The notes beneath the pieces were generated by a model, which was given only the letters and a program-made list of their open reading frames with translations, made no database searches and had not been told where the DNA came from. Positions 53,835 through 62,273 of a stretch of 64,000 nucleotides of DNA are shown piece after piece; position 1 is the stretch's first letter, and every line of letters begins with the position of its first letter. The stretch spans positions 1,736,001-1,800,000 of the forward strand of contig CBDCQQ010000005.1 of NCBI GenBank assembly GCA_965220665.1. Reading direction: 5' to 3'. Origin of the DNA: JAJDZL01 sp965220665 (GTDB lineage Bacteria; Pseudomonadota; Gammaproteobacteria; Arenicellales; JAJDZL01). The position numbers and the translations under genes were made by a program.

Positions 53835-54986
53835 CTAAATTGATCGATCAATGCCTCGATGCAATGCACCCGCGCCAAATTTACGGTTGACATCGTCTAC
53901 TACGTCGTCGATTTTCTTCTGACGATCCGAATCGTCAAAACCCAAATGTGTCTGGTTTTTATCGGTTGCAGACTCCAGCGAACTGACTTGAATGCCGATC
54001 AGTCGAATTTTGAACTGCCCATCAACTGATTTTCGAAGAAGGTTGTGGACATTCTTCCAGATAACTTGAGTAACATCCGTGGCATCTGATAGTGTCAGGT
54101 GTCTGGATAGCGTTTTAAAATTTGAATCTCTTAACTTGATTCCGACTGTTCGCGCACGCATCTTCTTTGCTCTCAGTCGTGCTGCTAATTTTTCAGTTAA
54201 CCCCAGCAAGGTGTTTTCAAGGTGATCGAAATCTTCAATATCGACTGAAAATGTTGTTTCTGTTGATAGTGATACGGACTCCCTATGCGGTACAACTTTT
54301 CGAGAGTCTTCCCCTATTGCAAGCTGCAGCAGGTGTTCCGTTGAATTTCCGACAAAATGGCGCAGAAACTCGGGATTTGATTTTCGGAAATCACGAATAG
54401 TAATAATACCGGCCGCCTTCAGTTTCTTTTCCGTCACTCGACCAATTCCCCAAAGCCGATTGATCGGTAAGGGATCTAGAAACAAATCAAGTGGTGGATC
54501 AACCCTGACAAATCCGTCAGGTTTATGAAGATCACTGGCAATTTTAGCGACAAATTTATTGGGAGCGATTCCGACGGATGCTGTCAGATGCAACTCGTTA
54601 AGAATTTCTCGTTTGATACGTCTGGCGATTGTTGTCGTATCGCCCCAAAGTCGCGCACTGCCCGAGACATCAAGAAATGCTTCGTCGATCGAAATTGGTT
54701 CGACCAGAGGTGTGTATCGATCAAAAATCTCGCGAATTTGATTGGAAACTTCAACATAGTAGGACATGCGCATTGGCACGAATATCAAGTCAGAGCATAG
54801 CCTTTCAGCAGTGGAAGAAGGCATTGCGCTTCGAATTCCGTATTGTCTGGCTTCATAACTTGCTGCAGCAACTACACCCCTTTCCTGTGATCTTCCACCA
54901 ACCACAATTGGTTGTCCCAGCAATTCAGGATTATCGCGCTGCTCAACAGAAGCGTAGAATGCGTCCATGTCAACGTGAATAATCAA
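53835..54986 (-). CDS. dinB: DNA polymerase IV
   Basis: Y-family translesion polymerase. Catalytic motifs HVDMDAFYASVEQRDNPEL and SIDEAFLDVSGSARLWG are intact, followed by the thumb with helix-hairpin-helix (NRLWGIGRVTEKKLKAAGI) and little-finger domain. 383 residues, somewhat longer than E. coli (351), including a charged C-terminal extension. The start codon is TTG. No LexA box was identified with confidence. Confidence 0.96.
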   Translation of the reverse strand: MIIHVDMDAFYASVEQRDNPELLGQPIVVGGRSQERGVVAAASYEARQYGIRSAMPSSTAERLCSDLIFVPMRMSYYVEVSNQIREIFDRYTPLVEPISIDEAFLDVSGSARLWGDTTTIARRIKREILNELHLTASVGIAPNKFVAKIASDLHKPDGFVRVDPPLDLFLDPLPINRLWGIGRVTEKKLKAAGIITIRDFRKSNPEFLRHFVGNSTEHLLQLAIGEDSRKVVPHRESVSLSTETTFSVDIEDFDHLENTLLGLTEKLAARLRAKKMRARTVGIKLRDSNFKTLSRHLTLSDATDVTQVIWKNVHNLLRKSVDGQFKIRLIGIQVSSLESATDKNQTHLGFDDSDRQKKIDDVVDDVNRKFGAGALHRGIDRSI

Positions 54987-55122
54987 GGGTTCAAGCCGAG
55001 TGTTCTAGACGCGCCTCAATTGGAAGAGTGAGACCGCTGGCTGTTAAATGCGGTCAAATCTGTTGATGTTTCGCTGGCTCAGAGCCCCCACCGGTCAAGC
55101 CAAGAATTCTATTGACTTAATA

Positions 55123-55941
55123 TCAACACTCAATAGGTGTTTCGTTTAGGTTGCCCCACTCTGACCACGAACCTGCATAACCTCTAATGCGGTCGTAGCC
55201 CAGCGACTTCAGCATAGCATAACTGTGTGATGAACGGTGGTGGGTTTGGCAATAAGTGATAATTTCCTTGTCAGGGGTAATGCCTTGCTTCTGGAGCATT
55301 TCAAGCAACTCTTCAGTCGATTTGAATCGGTTGTTTCGAGTACGATCTATGGTGTCAAGCCAATTAACATTACGCGCACCTGGAATGTGTCCGCCACGCA
55401 ATGACCGAACATCAAAACCTTGATATTCCATCGGCGACCTTGCATCCAGAATGCCAACGTTTGAATCACCTATTTTCGACAAAATGTAATTTTTGTCAGC
55501 GTGTGATCTGCCGTTGACATGGGCCGCGTAATCGCTACGTTCGGTTTTTAGAGGTACTCCCCGGTCAATCGGGTGTCCCTCATTCTTCCACGCTGTAAAG
55601 CCTCCGTTCAACAACGAACTGCCTGGATGGGCTAATACGTCAAGTGTCCATAGCAATCGGGACGCCCTTCCATTTCCTTCCGAATCGTAGGCTACCACAT
55701 GTTTTTCTCTTGTTAAACCAATAGCAGACAATGCCTCTTGAAGAATTTCCAGCGGAGGCAGTTGTCCACTGGCAGGCGGTTGACCCGATACAATGTCCAG
55801 ATAGTCCACGTGAACAGCACCTGGAACACGTTCTTTTTCGTAGGCATCGAAATCGCCTACGTCGACAACGATCAGTTCGGGTGAGTCAAGAACTGATTCT
55901 AGTTCGTTTGGTTCCAACAAGAATTTCAAATCTAGTGTCAT
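55123..55941 (-). CDS. Two-domain sulphurtransferase (rhodanese family)
   Basis: 272 residues with two rhodanese domains. The N-terminal domain has DVGDFDAYEKERVPGAVHVD and the C-terminal one has LDARSPMEYQGF and the active-site loop TYCQTHHRSSHSYAML with catalytic Cys. The CQTHHRSS loop differs from SseA and classic thiosulphate sulphurtransferases, so the sulphur acceptor is unclear. Closes with GYAGSWSEWGN, typical of the family. Monocistronic. Confidence 0.88.
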   Translation of the reverse strand: MTLDLKFLLEPNELESVLDSPELIVVDVGDFDAYEKERVPGAVHVDYLDIVSGQPPASGQLPPLEILQEALSAIGLTREKHVVAYDSEGNGRASRLLWTLDVLAHPGSSLLNGGFTAWKNEGHPIDRGVPLKTERSDYAAHVNGRSHADKNYILSKIGDSNVGILDARSPMEYQGFDVRSLRGGHIPGARNVNWLDTIDRTRNNRFKSTEELLEMLQKQGITPDKEIITYCQTHHRSSHSYAMLKSLGYDRIRGYAGSWSEWGNLNETPIEC

Positions 55942-56138
55942 TGAAATAAATTCTTACAATCCTCAATAATTTAAAACAATAATTCTAAAAATTACCAATC
56001 TGACAATTAATTTTAGAATAGAGTGCTCAATATAATTCCAAAAATAAATTTGTCAAGGGTGATTTTGAAGAAATTTTCCTAAGGGTTGGCGCAAAAATAA
56101 CTTGATGGATTTAGTCGGCGACGGGTGAAATCGGGTCG
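55942..56138. other. AT-rich intergenic stretch before the IS cluster
   Basis: About 200 bases, very AT-rich between 55942 and 56100. The 3' end of the ISAzo13-like element lies somewhere here, but no clear terminal repeat was found. Confidence 0.35.
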
Positions 56139-57141
56139 TTAATAAGATGTGGGCTTGATGGTGTAATTCCACTGCGGAATATGTTTGTCATTGACACAAT
56201 TGAGTGCTTTCATCTGCTGATCGGTGATTTTAATGCCTTTGTCGTAAACGGTTTCCACCAAATGCGCGGTGACGCTCAGGCCCGTTTGGGTTGTCGTCGT
56301 CCTCAGGTATTGAAGGATGACATCAACGTGCTCCAGCACCACGCCCGCCCAATGTTTGGACACCTCGGAGAAAAGGCGGTGTTCAATGGGATTCCATTTT
56401 GATGCGCCGGAAGGATAGTGAGCCACCGTGACCTGAATGTTGAACGGATCGGCAACGAGGTGCTGCAGATTGAATTTCCAGGCGCGGGGCCGACAGCCGT
56501 TGCTGCCCCCGGCATCTGCGAGAATCACGATCTCAGTGGCATCGGGATATCGCTCGAGACCTTCAGACTGCCACCATTGGGCAATGCAATCGACCGCAAA
56601 CTGCGGCGTGTCGTGCGAACAGCCCACATAGAAACTTCCAGCATTGGCCTGCAGATCGTAAATGCCATAAGGCACGACAATTCCGTCGGCGAGTGAACGG
56701 AAATCATGATCGTTGACAGGCTCTGGCGTCCGTCCCCACTTGGCGCCAGGATTTTTAAACCGCCCGACCAGTTCTTTCTTCTTGCTGTCAACACTAATCA
56801 GCGGGATACCCTGATGCTGGCATTCACTGCGGATGCCGGCAATCTTCTGAAACTGTTCATCCCGCTGCAGAGGTGAACATGAAGCGATGCGCTTATGGTT
56901 CACGCGGAGCGCATAACCGATCGACTTCAGCAGCCGTGAAACCGTGCGCGCACTAATGACAATCCCATAATGAGCCAGTTGCCGTGCAACGGTTTCTGTG
57001 GTTCGCCGGGTCCATAACTGCCCGCTGACCGGACAGCCAGCCGTGTCGTCTTCCATCAGTTGAGTGAGCAGCCCGATCAGGCCAGCGTTTTTTTTTCAAC
57101 GGCCCTGCGTCCGCCGCCAGGCTGCCGGATGCGATTCGGAT
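56139..57141 (-). pseudogene. ISAzo13-family transposase, 3' part (split by IS21 insertion)
   Basis: C-terminal two-thirds of an ISAzo13-type transposase. It starts in frame with RIRQPGGGRRAVEKK at about 57137, then enters a 9-A run (57088-57096 on the minus strand) across which the frame shifts by -1 to AGLIGLLTQLMEDDTAGC. Conserved blocks follow: SVDSKKKELVGRFKNPGAKW, YGIYDLQANAGSFYVGCSHD, ILADAGGSNGCRPRAWK and SKWNPIEHRLFSEVSKHWAG. The catalytic acidic residues appear present. The 5' part lies at 61521-62222; the gene has been cut by an IS21 element. Confidence 0.88.
57134..57141. repeat. 8-bp target duplication ATTCGGAT, left copy
   Basis: ATTCGGAT at 57134-57141 recurs at 61521-61528 in the same orientation, on either side of the IS21 element. 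This is within the 4-8 bp size range of IS21 target duplications. Joining the outer ISAzo13 sequences through one copy restores a plausible coding junction (GGLDPN-RIRQPGGGRR). Confidence 0.85.
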
Positions 57142-57144
57142 GCG

Positions 57145-57258
57145 TAATAAACACTTATCCGAACGCGTAGTAAACACTTATCCGAACGCGGAATAAACCT
57201 AATCCGAACACGGAATAAACACTTATCCGAACGCGGAATAAACACTTATCCGAACGCG
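57145..57258. repeat. IS21 left-end iterons, five 22-23 bp units
   Basis: Units at 57145-57167, 57168-57190, 57191-57212, 57213-57235 and 57236-57258 share the core AATAAACACTTATCCGAACGCG. The third unit is one base shorter and degenerate. Inverted relatives occur at the right end. They are the expected multiple IstA binding sites of the IS21 family. Confidence 0.88.
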
Positions 57259-57391
57259 CAGTACGGCTGATCTGCAGGATGCTGGAGGTCGGTTTTTCGG
57301 CGGCGGTTTCTGTCAGTGCAATTTGACTATTGCAGGCGTTTTTCGTATCAATCGCAGTTTTAAGTGGCGATTGAAGTCAGGGAGGCGTCAG

Positions 57392-58906
57392 ATGACGAGA
57401 AGGAGAATTCCGATGAGAAAACATAAACAGATACTCAGGCTGCATCACGAAAACGGCTGGCCGATGCGGCGCATTGCCGAGGTGCTTGATGCGGGTACCG
57501 CGACGGTTCACAACGTGCTGGCCCAGGCCCGGCGGGCCGGTGTGAGCTGGCCGCAGGCCGAGGGCATGGATGAGGCTGAGCTGATGCGGATTTTATATCC
57601 GAGGTCCGGGTGCGCCGGGCGCGCCGATGAGGTGGATTATGCCTGGGTGCGCGGTCAGCTGGGTCTGAAGTCGGTGACGTTGAAGCTTTTGTGGCAGGAG
57701 CTTTGCGAACGGCAGGGCTACGCCCACAGCTACGCCTGGTTCTGCCGCTGCTACAATGCATGGGCGAAAGAGGGGCGGCGCTCGATGCGCATGGATCATG
57801 TGCCGGGCGACATGGCCTATGTGGATTACTCGGGCCTGACTGCTGCGGTTGGCGTGCGCAGGGCGCAGATTTTCGTCGGTGCGCTGGGGGTGTCGCATTA
57901 CACCTATGCGCGTGCGGCGTGGACGCAGGGTCTTGAGGACTGGCTTGCGTGCAACACGCAGATGCTGGAATATTTTGGCGGGGCGCCGAACCTGATCGTG
58001 CCGGACAACCTGAAAAGTGCGGTCAGCAAAGCCTGCCGTTACGATCCGGATGCCAACGGCGTCTACCAGCAGTGGGCGGCACACTACGATGTGGCGGTGA
58101 TGCCGGCGCGGCCGTATCGTCCAAAGGACAAGGCGATTGTGGAAAATGCGGTGCAGCAGGTTCAGCGGTGGGTTCTGGCGCCGCTTCGCAATCAGCGCTT
58201 CGAGAGACTTTCGCAGCTGAACCAGGCGGTCCGCGGCCGGATCGAGCAGCTCAACGAGCGGCCGTTTTCGGATCGTCCGGGCAGCCGCCGGGAGATCTTC
58301 GAGTCGGTTGACCGGCCGGCTCTGCGGCCGCTGCCGCTGGCACCGTTTCATGCACTTGACATCAGAACCGCAAAAGTCGGTTGCGACTATCACGTCCAGT
58401 ATGCCCGGCACTGGTATTCGGTGCCCCACGAGCTGGTCGGCAAAGCGGTTGAGATCCGCGCCGATGCCGATGTGGTGACGGTGTTTTTCAAGGGCCGGCA
58501 GGTGTGCATGCATGTCAGACAGCCGCAGCATGGGCACTCGACTGTGGATTCGCACATGCCCAGGGCGCATGAGTTCATGCACAAATGGACGGCCGAGCGC
58601 ATCGAGGGCTGGGCCGCCGAGGTGGGCGAGGACTGCCGCGCGTTCGTGCAGGCAAGAATCAGCGAGGCGCGGCATGTCCAGCAGGTCAGCCGCAAGGCGC
58701 TGGGGCTGCTGTCGCTGAGCCGCGAATACGACAATGTGCGCCTCAATGCGGCCTGCCGCATCGCCAACCAGCAGGGACTGAGCCGTCTCGCACAGATTCG
58801 GGAGATTCTGACAAATGGCGCCGACCTGCGATGCCAGTCCGCCGAGCTGGATCTGCAGCTGCCGCAGGATCACGAAAACCTGCGCGGCGCAGACCAGTTC
58901 AAGTGA
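57392..58906 (+). CDS. istA: IS21-family transposase IstA
   Basis: DDE transposase. An N-terminal helix-turn-helix (RRIAEVLDAGTATVHNVLAQ) precedes the integrase core with Asp in MAYVDYSGLTAAV, Asp in LIVPDNLKSAVSKA and Glu in KAIVENAVQQVQRWVLAP. The ATG at 57392 has GGAGG 6 bases upstream; an ATG at 57413 also has a good ribosome-binding site. About 504 residues. TGA is followed by istB seven bases later. GC-rich. Confidence 0.94.
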   Translation: MTRRRIPMRKHKQILRLHHENGWPMRRIAEVLDAGTATVHNVLAQARRAGVSWPQAEGMDEAELMRILYPRSGCAGRADEVDYAWVRGQLGLKSVTLKLLWQELCERQGYAHSYAWFCRCYNAWAKEGRRSMRMDHVPGDMAYVDYSGLTAAVGVRRAQIFVGALGVSHYTYARAAWTQGLEDWLACNTQMLEYFGGAPNLIVPDNLKSAVSKACRYDPDANGVYQQWAAHYDVAVMPARPYRPKDKAIVENAVQQVQRWVLAPLRNQRFERLSQLNQAVRGRIEQLNERPFSDRPGSRREIFESVDRPALRPLPLAPFHALDIRTAKVGCDYHVQYARHWYSVPHELVGKAVEIRADADVVTVFFKGRQVCMHVRQPQHGHSTVDSHMPRAHEFMHKWTAERIEGWAAEVGEDCRAFVQARISEARHVQQVSRKALGLLSLSREYDNVRLNAACRIANQQGLSRLAQIREILTNGADLRCQSAELDLQLPQDHENLRGADQFK

Positions 58907-58916
58907 GGGGTGCATG

Positions 58917-59681
58917 ATGAACAGACAGGTACTGACCAATCTGAGGAAGCTGTCGCTGGGATCGATGTCGCAGGCGCTGGAACACCAGCTTGAGCAGCCC
59001 GGCACTTATGAGGATCTCGGGTTCACTGAACGGCTGGGTCTGCTGGTCGATCACGAACTGCAGTGCCGACATCAGCGCCGCCTGCAGCGGCTGATCAAAG
59101 GCGCCGGTTTCCGCCTCGCCGCAAGCCTCGACGACATTGACTACCGCGCGTCGCGCGGCCTCAGCCGCCAGCAGATCGCCGAGCTGGGCCATTGCGGCTG
59201 GATCGAAAAAGCCCAGAACCTGCTGATCACCGGACCGTGCGGTTCGGGAAAATCGCATGTGGCCTGCGCACTCGGACGCTCGGCGTGCCTGCTCAATCAC
59301 GACGTGCGCTACCTGCGTCTGCCGTCGCTGCTGTCGCAGTTCGACCAGGCCAGAGCCACCGGTTCGTATCATCAGTTCATCCAGCGCCTCGGCCAGGTGT
59401 CGCTGGTGATCATCGACGACTGGGGCCTGCAGCCGCTGACGGCGGCCGACCGGCGCGACCTGATGGAACTGATGGATGTGCGCTACGGACGCCGCTCGGT
59501 CGCCATGGTCAGCCAGCTGCCGGTCGACAGCTGGCATTCAGCCATCGGCGACCCGACGCTGGCCGATGCCATCTTGGACCGGCTGATTCACAATGCCCAC
59601 CGCATTGCGCTGCAGGGCGAGTCGATGAGAAAACGAAACGCACTGGAACCGGCGGCGACGCATGAGCCAGGCCCCGCATAA
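58917..59681 (+). CDS. istB: IS21-family ATP-binding helper IstB
   Basis: AAA+ ATPase that helps IstA choose a target. Walker A GPCGSGKSHVACALG, Walker B LVIIDDWG, and the sensor region ATG-like VAMVSQLPVDSWHSAIGD. GAGGGG precedes the paired ATGs at 58914/58917; I use the second. About 254 residues. Confidence 0.94.
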   Translation: MNRQVLTNLRKLSLGSMSQALEHQLEQPGTYEDLGFTERLGLLVDHELQCRHQRRLQRLIKGAGFRLAASLDDIDYRASRGLSRQQIAELGHCGWIEKAQNLLITGPCGSGKSHVACALGRSACLLNHDVRYLRLPSLLSQFDQARATGSYHQFIQRLGQVSLVIIDDWGLQPLTAADRRDLMELMDVRYGRRSVAMVSQLPVDSWHSAIGDPTLADAILDRLIHNAHRIALQGESMRKRNALEPAATHEPGPA

Positions 59682-59724
59682 TAAGTCCATTACCAACCCT
59701 GTGAAAAATTCCCTACGGCAAGTT

Positions 59725-59758
59725 CAAGCGTGCAGGCACGCTTGCCTACGGGTTTTTT
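59725..59758 (+). terminator. Possible terminator after istB
   Basis: Inverted repeat CAAGCGTGC-AG-GCACGCTTG, then CCTACGGG and six T. The gap between stem and T run weakens it. Confidence 0.4.
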
Positions 59759-59900
59759 AACAGGGTTGCCAACCGACTTATTTACGCTCCTTGGCATATT
59801 GAACGCTGATTCTGACTTGACATCGGGAGGTGTTTCATCGTTAAATAAGAGACTGAAAAAGACACTGAGAAAGACACTGCCGGTTCCGAAAACAGGTGCC

Positions 59901-59944
59901 GCGTTCAGATAACTGTTTATTCCATGTTCGGATAACAGTGTTTT
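59901..59944. repeat. IS21 right-end iterons (two inverted units)
   Basis: GCGTTCAGATAACTGTTTATTCC (59901-59923, over the 20-base limit only as a pair of halves) and ATGTTCGGATAACAGTGTTT are the reverse complements of degenerate copies of the left-end iteron core. The inner element begins at the end of the second unit. Confidence 0.75.
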
Positions 59945-60149
59945 CCAATTGCAAAATGAGTCTGAAATTAACCACGGAGCGGAAATAAACCTGTTAAAAA
60001 ATCCGTAAAAAAACAGTTGCGTAGCAACAAGGATATGCGCCTCCCAAAAGCGCGCAATTCCTGGTGTTTTTTATGGATTTATTCACAGGTTTATTCTGCG
60101 GTGATCGAATAAATCTTGCCAAAATTGAGTTTTTCTCTGCCATCCCATC

Positions 60150-61406
60150 TCAACCCTGCAGGCGTTGCTGCCGGGCAACCTCACTGAATAATTTCGTCCG
60201 CTCATCCTGCAGCCACTGTGCCGCTTCATTATCACTCATCCTCGCAGCCAGCGCATCAAGTTGTTCGAAACTCACCCCCGGTTTCAGATACTGCCATGCC
60301 TCCGGCAACGACTTGAGTTTCTCATACGGCGTCTGCACCCGTTCATACGGATAAAGTTTCTTCTGCCGGCCGCGTTCGTCAACCTCTCGTTTGGCAAACA
60401 GACACGGCCGATGATAGTTGACATAGACAAACAGACAGCTGCGATTGAATTCGTTCACCGCACCGGCACAATCCTGTGGGATATGCGCATGACCGAGCAG
60501 TTTTCGAATCACGTGCCCATTCTTGCACTCGACCAGCGCATTGTCATTGCTGTGCCGGGTGCGCGACTTGGTGAACTCAATGTGCAGTTTGTTCAAAAGC
60601 TCTGCCACTTTGTAGTTGATGTATTCACTGCCATTGTCGGTATGGAATCCAAGGATCTCAAACGGAAAGCCGTCAATCAGCATCTGCAGTGCCGGTATCA
60701 GATGCCGTTCAGTGATTTTCTCAACTGAAACAACACATTCGAACTGCGTGACCTGATCAACTGCGTTGATGTGATAAAGCCCCTTGCGACCATCCTGATC
60801 GCCCTGGTGGACCGTGTCAACGCGCAGATAGCCGGGCTTGCCATCCGGCTGCGGCCGTTTCCGGGTGCCAATGTCAATCTGCCGAGACTGCGTCTTCGCA
60901 CGCCAGGTGCGCTGACGCTGGTAGCTGGCAGACTTTCTCAGATTGTAAATGTGCGACACCGAAATGGTGGCCAGGCGCCGAAAGCGCTCATCGCCGTACT
61001 CGACCCAGGCCCGTTCAAATATTTTCTTCACCGCCAGACCATTGGGCACATCATGCAGCCGGTCCGTTTCCACCAACAGCGCAATGTCCTGCTCCGTGTA
61101 CCGGCGGGCAAATCGAACGCCGCCGACACGGCCACAACTGACCCGACCCTTGGTTCGATAGCACTTGACCAATCGGGCAACCTGCTGGCGCGAATAGCCG
61201 CTGACCTTCATCAGCAAACGAATCACCAGACCGCGCTGCTTCTTCGACAGCTTCGAATAATTGAAACGAATCAAAACACGCTCAATCCATCGATAGCGAG
61301 CCGCTTTGCTGTCGATCACCTCAAACACCACTGCCTGAGTACCTTCCAAAAACGCCTGCACGTCTTCCAGAGTCCTGATTTCTTCCAGTTTCATGATCGT
61401 CTTCAT
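60150..61406 (-). CDS. Integrase-core DDE transposase of the inner element
   Basis: 418 residues from the ATG at 61406. An HTH-like region (RLLMKVSGYSRQQVARLVKC) precedes the rve core: Asp in YLRVDTVHQGDQDG, Asp in GFHTDNGSEYINYK and Glu in DNALVECKNGHVIRKL, with 35 residues between the last two (DD35E). It cleaves and joins its own element ends. The frame continues upstream into IS21 end and ISAzo13 sequence, but that part is an accidental fusion. An alternative start is at 61394. The gene appears intact. Confidence 0.88.
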   Translation of the reverse strand: MKTIMKLEEIRTLEDVQAFLEGTQAVVFEVIDSKAARYRWIERVLIRFNYSKLSKKQRGLVIRLLMKVSGYSRQQVARLVKCYRTKGRVSCGRVGGVRFARRYTEQDIALLVETDRLHDVPNGLAVKKIFERAWVEYGDERFRRLATISVSHIYNLRKSASYQRQRTWRAKTQSRQIDIGTRKRPQPDGKPGYLRVDTVHQGDQDGRKGLYHINAVDQVTQFECVVSVEKITERHLIPALQMLIDGFPFEILGFHTDNGSEYINYKVAELLNKLHIEFTKSRTRHSNDNALVECKNGHVIRKLLGHAHIPQDCAGAVNEFNRSCLFVYVNYHRPCLFAKREVDERGRQKKLYPYERVQTPYEKLKSLPEAWQYLKPGVSFEQLDALAARMSDNEAAQWLQDERTKLFSEVARQQRLQG

Positions 61407-61437
61407 CCGCCTATGATGAACCCGATCACCTCGGTTT

Positions 61438-61494
61438 TTCAGACTCATTTCTCGTTGGAAACGGAATCCTGCTTCAGACTCATTTCTCGTTGGA
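61438..61494. repeat. Two tandem terminal repeats of the inner element
   Basis: TTCAGACTCATTTCTCGTTGGA occurs twice, at 61438-61459 and 61473-61494 (halves TTCAGACTCATT and TCTCGTTGGA), 35 bases apart. The matching inverted end is at about 59944-59966. They are the probable transposase binding sites. Confidence 0.8.
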
Positions 61495-61520
61495 CAACAC
61501 TGGATTAAGTAGAATACGCA

Positions 61521-61528
61521 ATTCGGAT
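61521..61528. repeat. 8-bp target duplication ATTCGGAT, right copy
   Basis: Second copy of the IS21 target duplication (see 57134-57141). It borders ISAzo13 coding sequence on its right. Confidence 0.85.
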
Positions 61529-62222
61529 CCAACCCGCCTGTCAACAGCTGTCGGCGACCGGTTGCAACCGTCGCTGCGGAGATTCCCAAAGCGCTGGCCA
61601 CCCTTCGGTCCCCGCCATGACCGTAACGCAGCGACTCCAGTCCGGCAAACAGCCGCCGCTGACGCTCATCCAGCAGACCGAACAGCGCCGCTGCCGCGGT
61701 GTCCACACGGTTGTCCCGATAGACATCCGACGGCAACTCAGGCAATCCGTCCGCACTGAGGATCTGCCGGGCATGCAGCTGCTTTTTGCGCTGCACCGGA
61801 TCCACACTGCAATACACAATATGACCGTCCGCCTCGGCCCGGACCACGCGTCCGTCCCGGGTGAGTTTATACAGCGTGCCGTATGCCTCAACGCCGACCA
61901 GCCCGCTCAGCTCGCGGGCCCGATACCCGGCACTTGAGTTGTGGGTCAGATACGCGGCTGTTGACATCAGCGAGCCGCGGCTCGAGAAACGGATGCCGTC
62001 ATGATTCCAAAGGCCGTATTCGTCGTAGCCGGCCAGTTCATCCAGCGTGTAGTAGCGTCCGCAGTGCGAATAACTGGAACGGCAGCCGGCCTGTACGAGT
62101 TTGCGGCACACCGTGCGGTGGCTGGGCGAGCCGAGTGCGGCTGCAATTTCCGGCAAAGAGGCCACGATGTGATGATGCAGCAGCTCGATGACGGGCTGTG
62201 TGGTGAAAGTATGGGTTCTCAT
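61521..62222 (-). pseudogene. ISAzo13-family transposase, 5' part
   Basis: N-terminal third of the transposase whose 3' part is at 56139-57141. It starts at ATG 62222 with AGGA 7 bases upstream: MRTHTFTTQPVIELLHHHIV. A winged-helix extension (CRKLVQAGCRSSYSHCGRYY) comes first, then LLDERQRRLFAGLESLRYG and the HTH before GRRQLLTGGLDPN. The gene ends abruptly at the IS21 target site. The frame continues by chance through IS21 and the inner element into the downstream DDE transposase. Confidence 0.86.
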
Positions 62223-62233
62223 GGCGGTTCCTA

Positions 62234-62273
62234 TATGACATAATGGTACATTCGTATATCTCATTATGTCATA
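62234..62273. promoter_or_regulatory. 12-bp inverted repeat upstream of the ISAzo13-like transposase
   Basis: TATGACATAATG (62234-62245) and CATTATGTCATA (62262-62273) are exact reverse complements separated by 16 bases, and lie 12-51 bases before the transposase start. It is probably an operator or a terminal binding site of the element. Confidence 0.6.

Larger units (their letters stand above)
59944..61494 (-). mobile_element. DDE (rve-type) insertion sequence inside the right end of IS21
   Basis: Inverted ends: AAAATGAGTCTGAA at 59953-59966 on the left, and two tandem copies of TTCAGACTCATTTCTCGT at 61438 and 61473 (35-base period) on the right. The right border with IS21 terminal sequence begins just after 61494. 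It carries one transposase gene on the minus strand. A target duplication was not clear. Family assignment is open. Confidence 0.75.
57142..61520 (+). mobile_element. IS21-family element carrying an inner insertion
   Basis: Contains istA and istB in tandem, flanked by the 8-bp target duplication. The left end holds five 22-23 bp iterons (57145-57258). The right end, read on the minus strand, has related sequences: GCGTATTCTACTTAATCC at the border, then two units around 59901-59944. The right border is split by the DDE element at 59944-61494. Confidence 0.85.

Noticed and set aside
57145..57258. CRISPR-like repeat array
   Set aside because: The 23-bp units are contiguous without spacers and match inverted copies at the other IS21 end, so they are transposase binding sites.
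57593..59005. 470-codon frame on the minus strand
   Set aside because: Runs antisense through istA and into istB, no domain; istA and istB have clear catalytic motifs.
60771..61508. 245-codon frame on the plus strand
   Set aside because: Antisense to the inner DDE transposase and crossing its terminal repeats.
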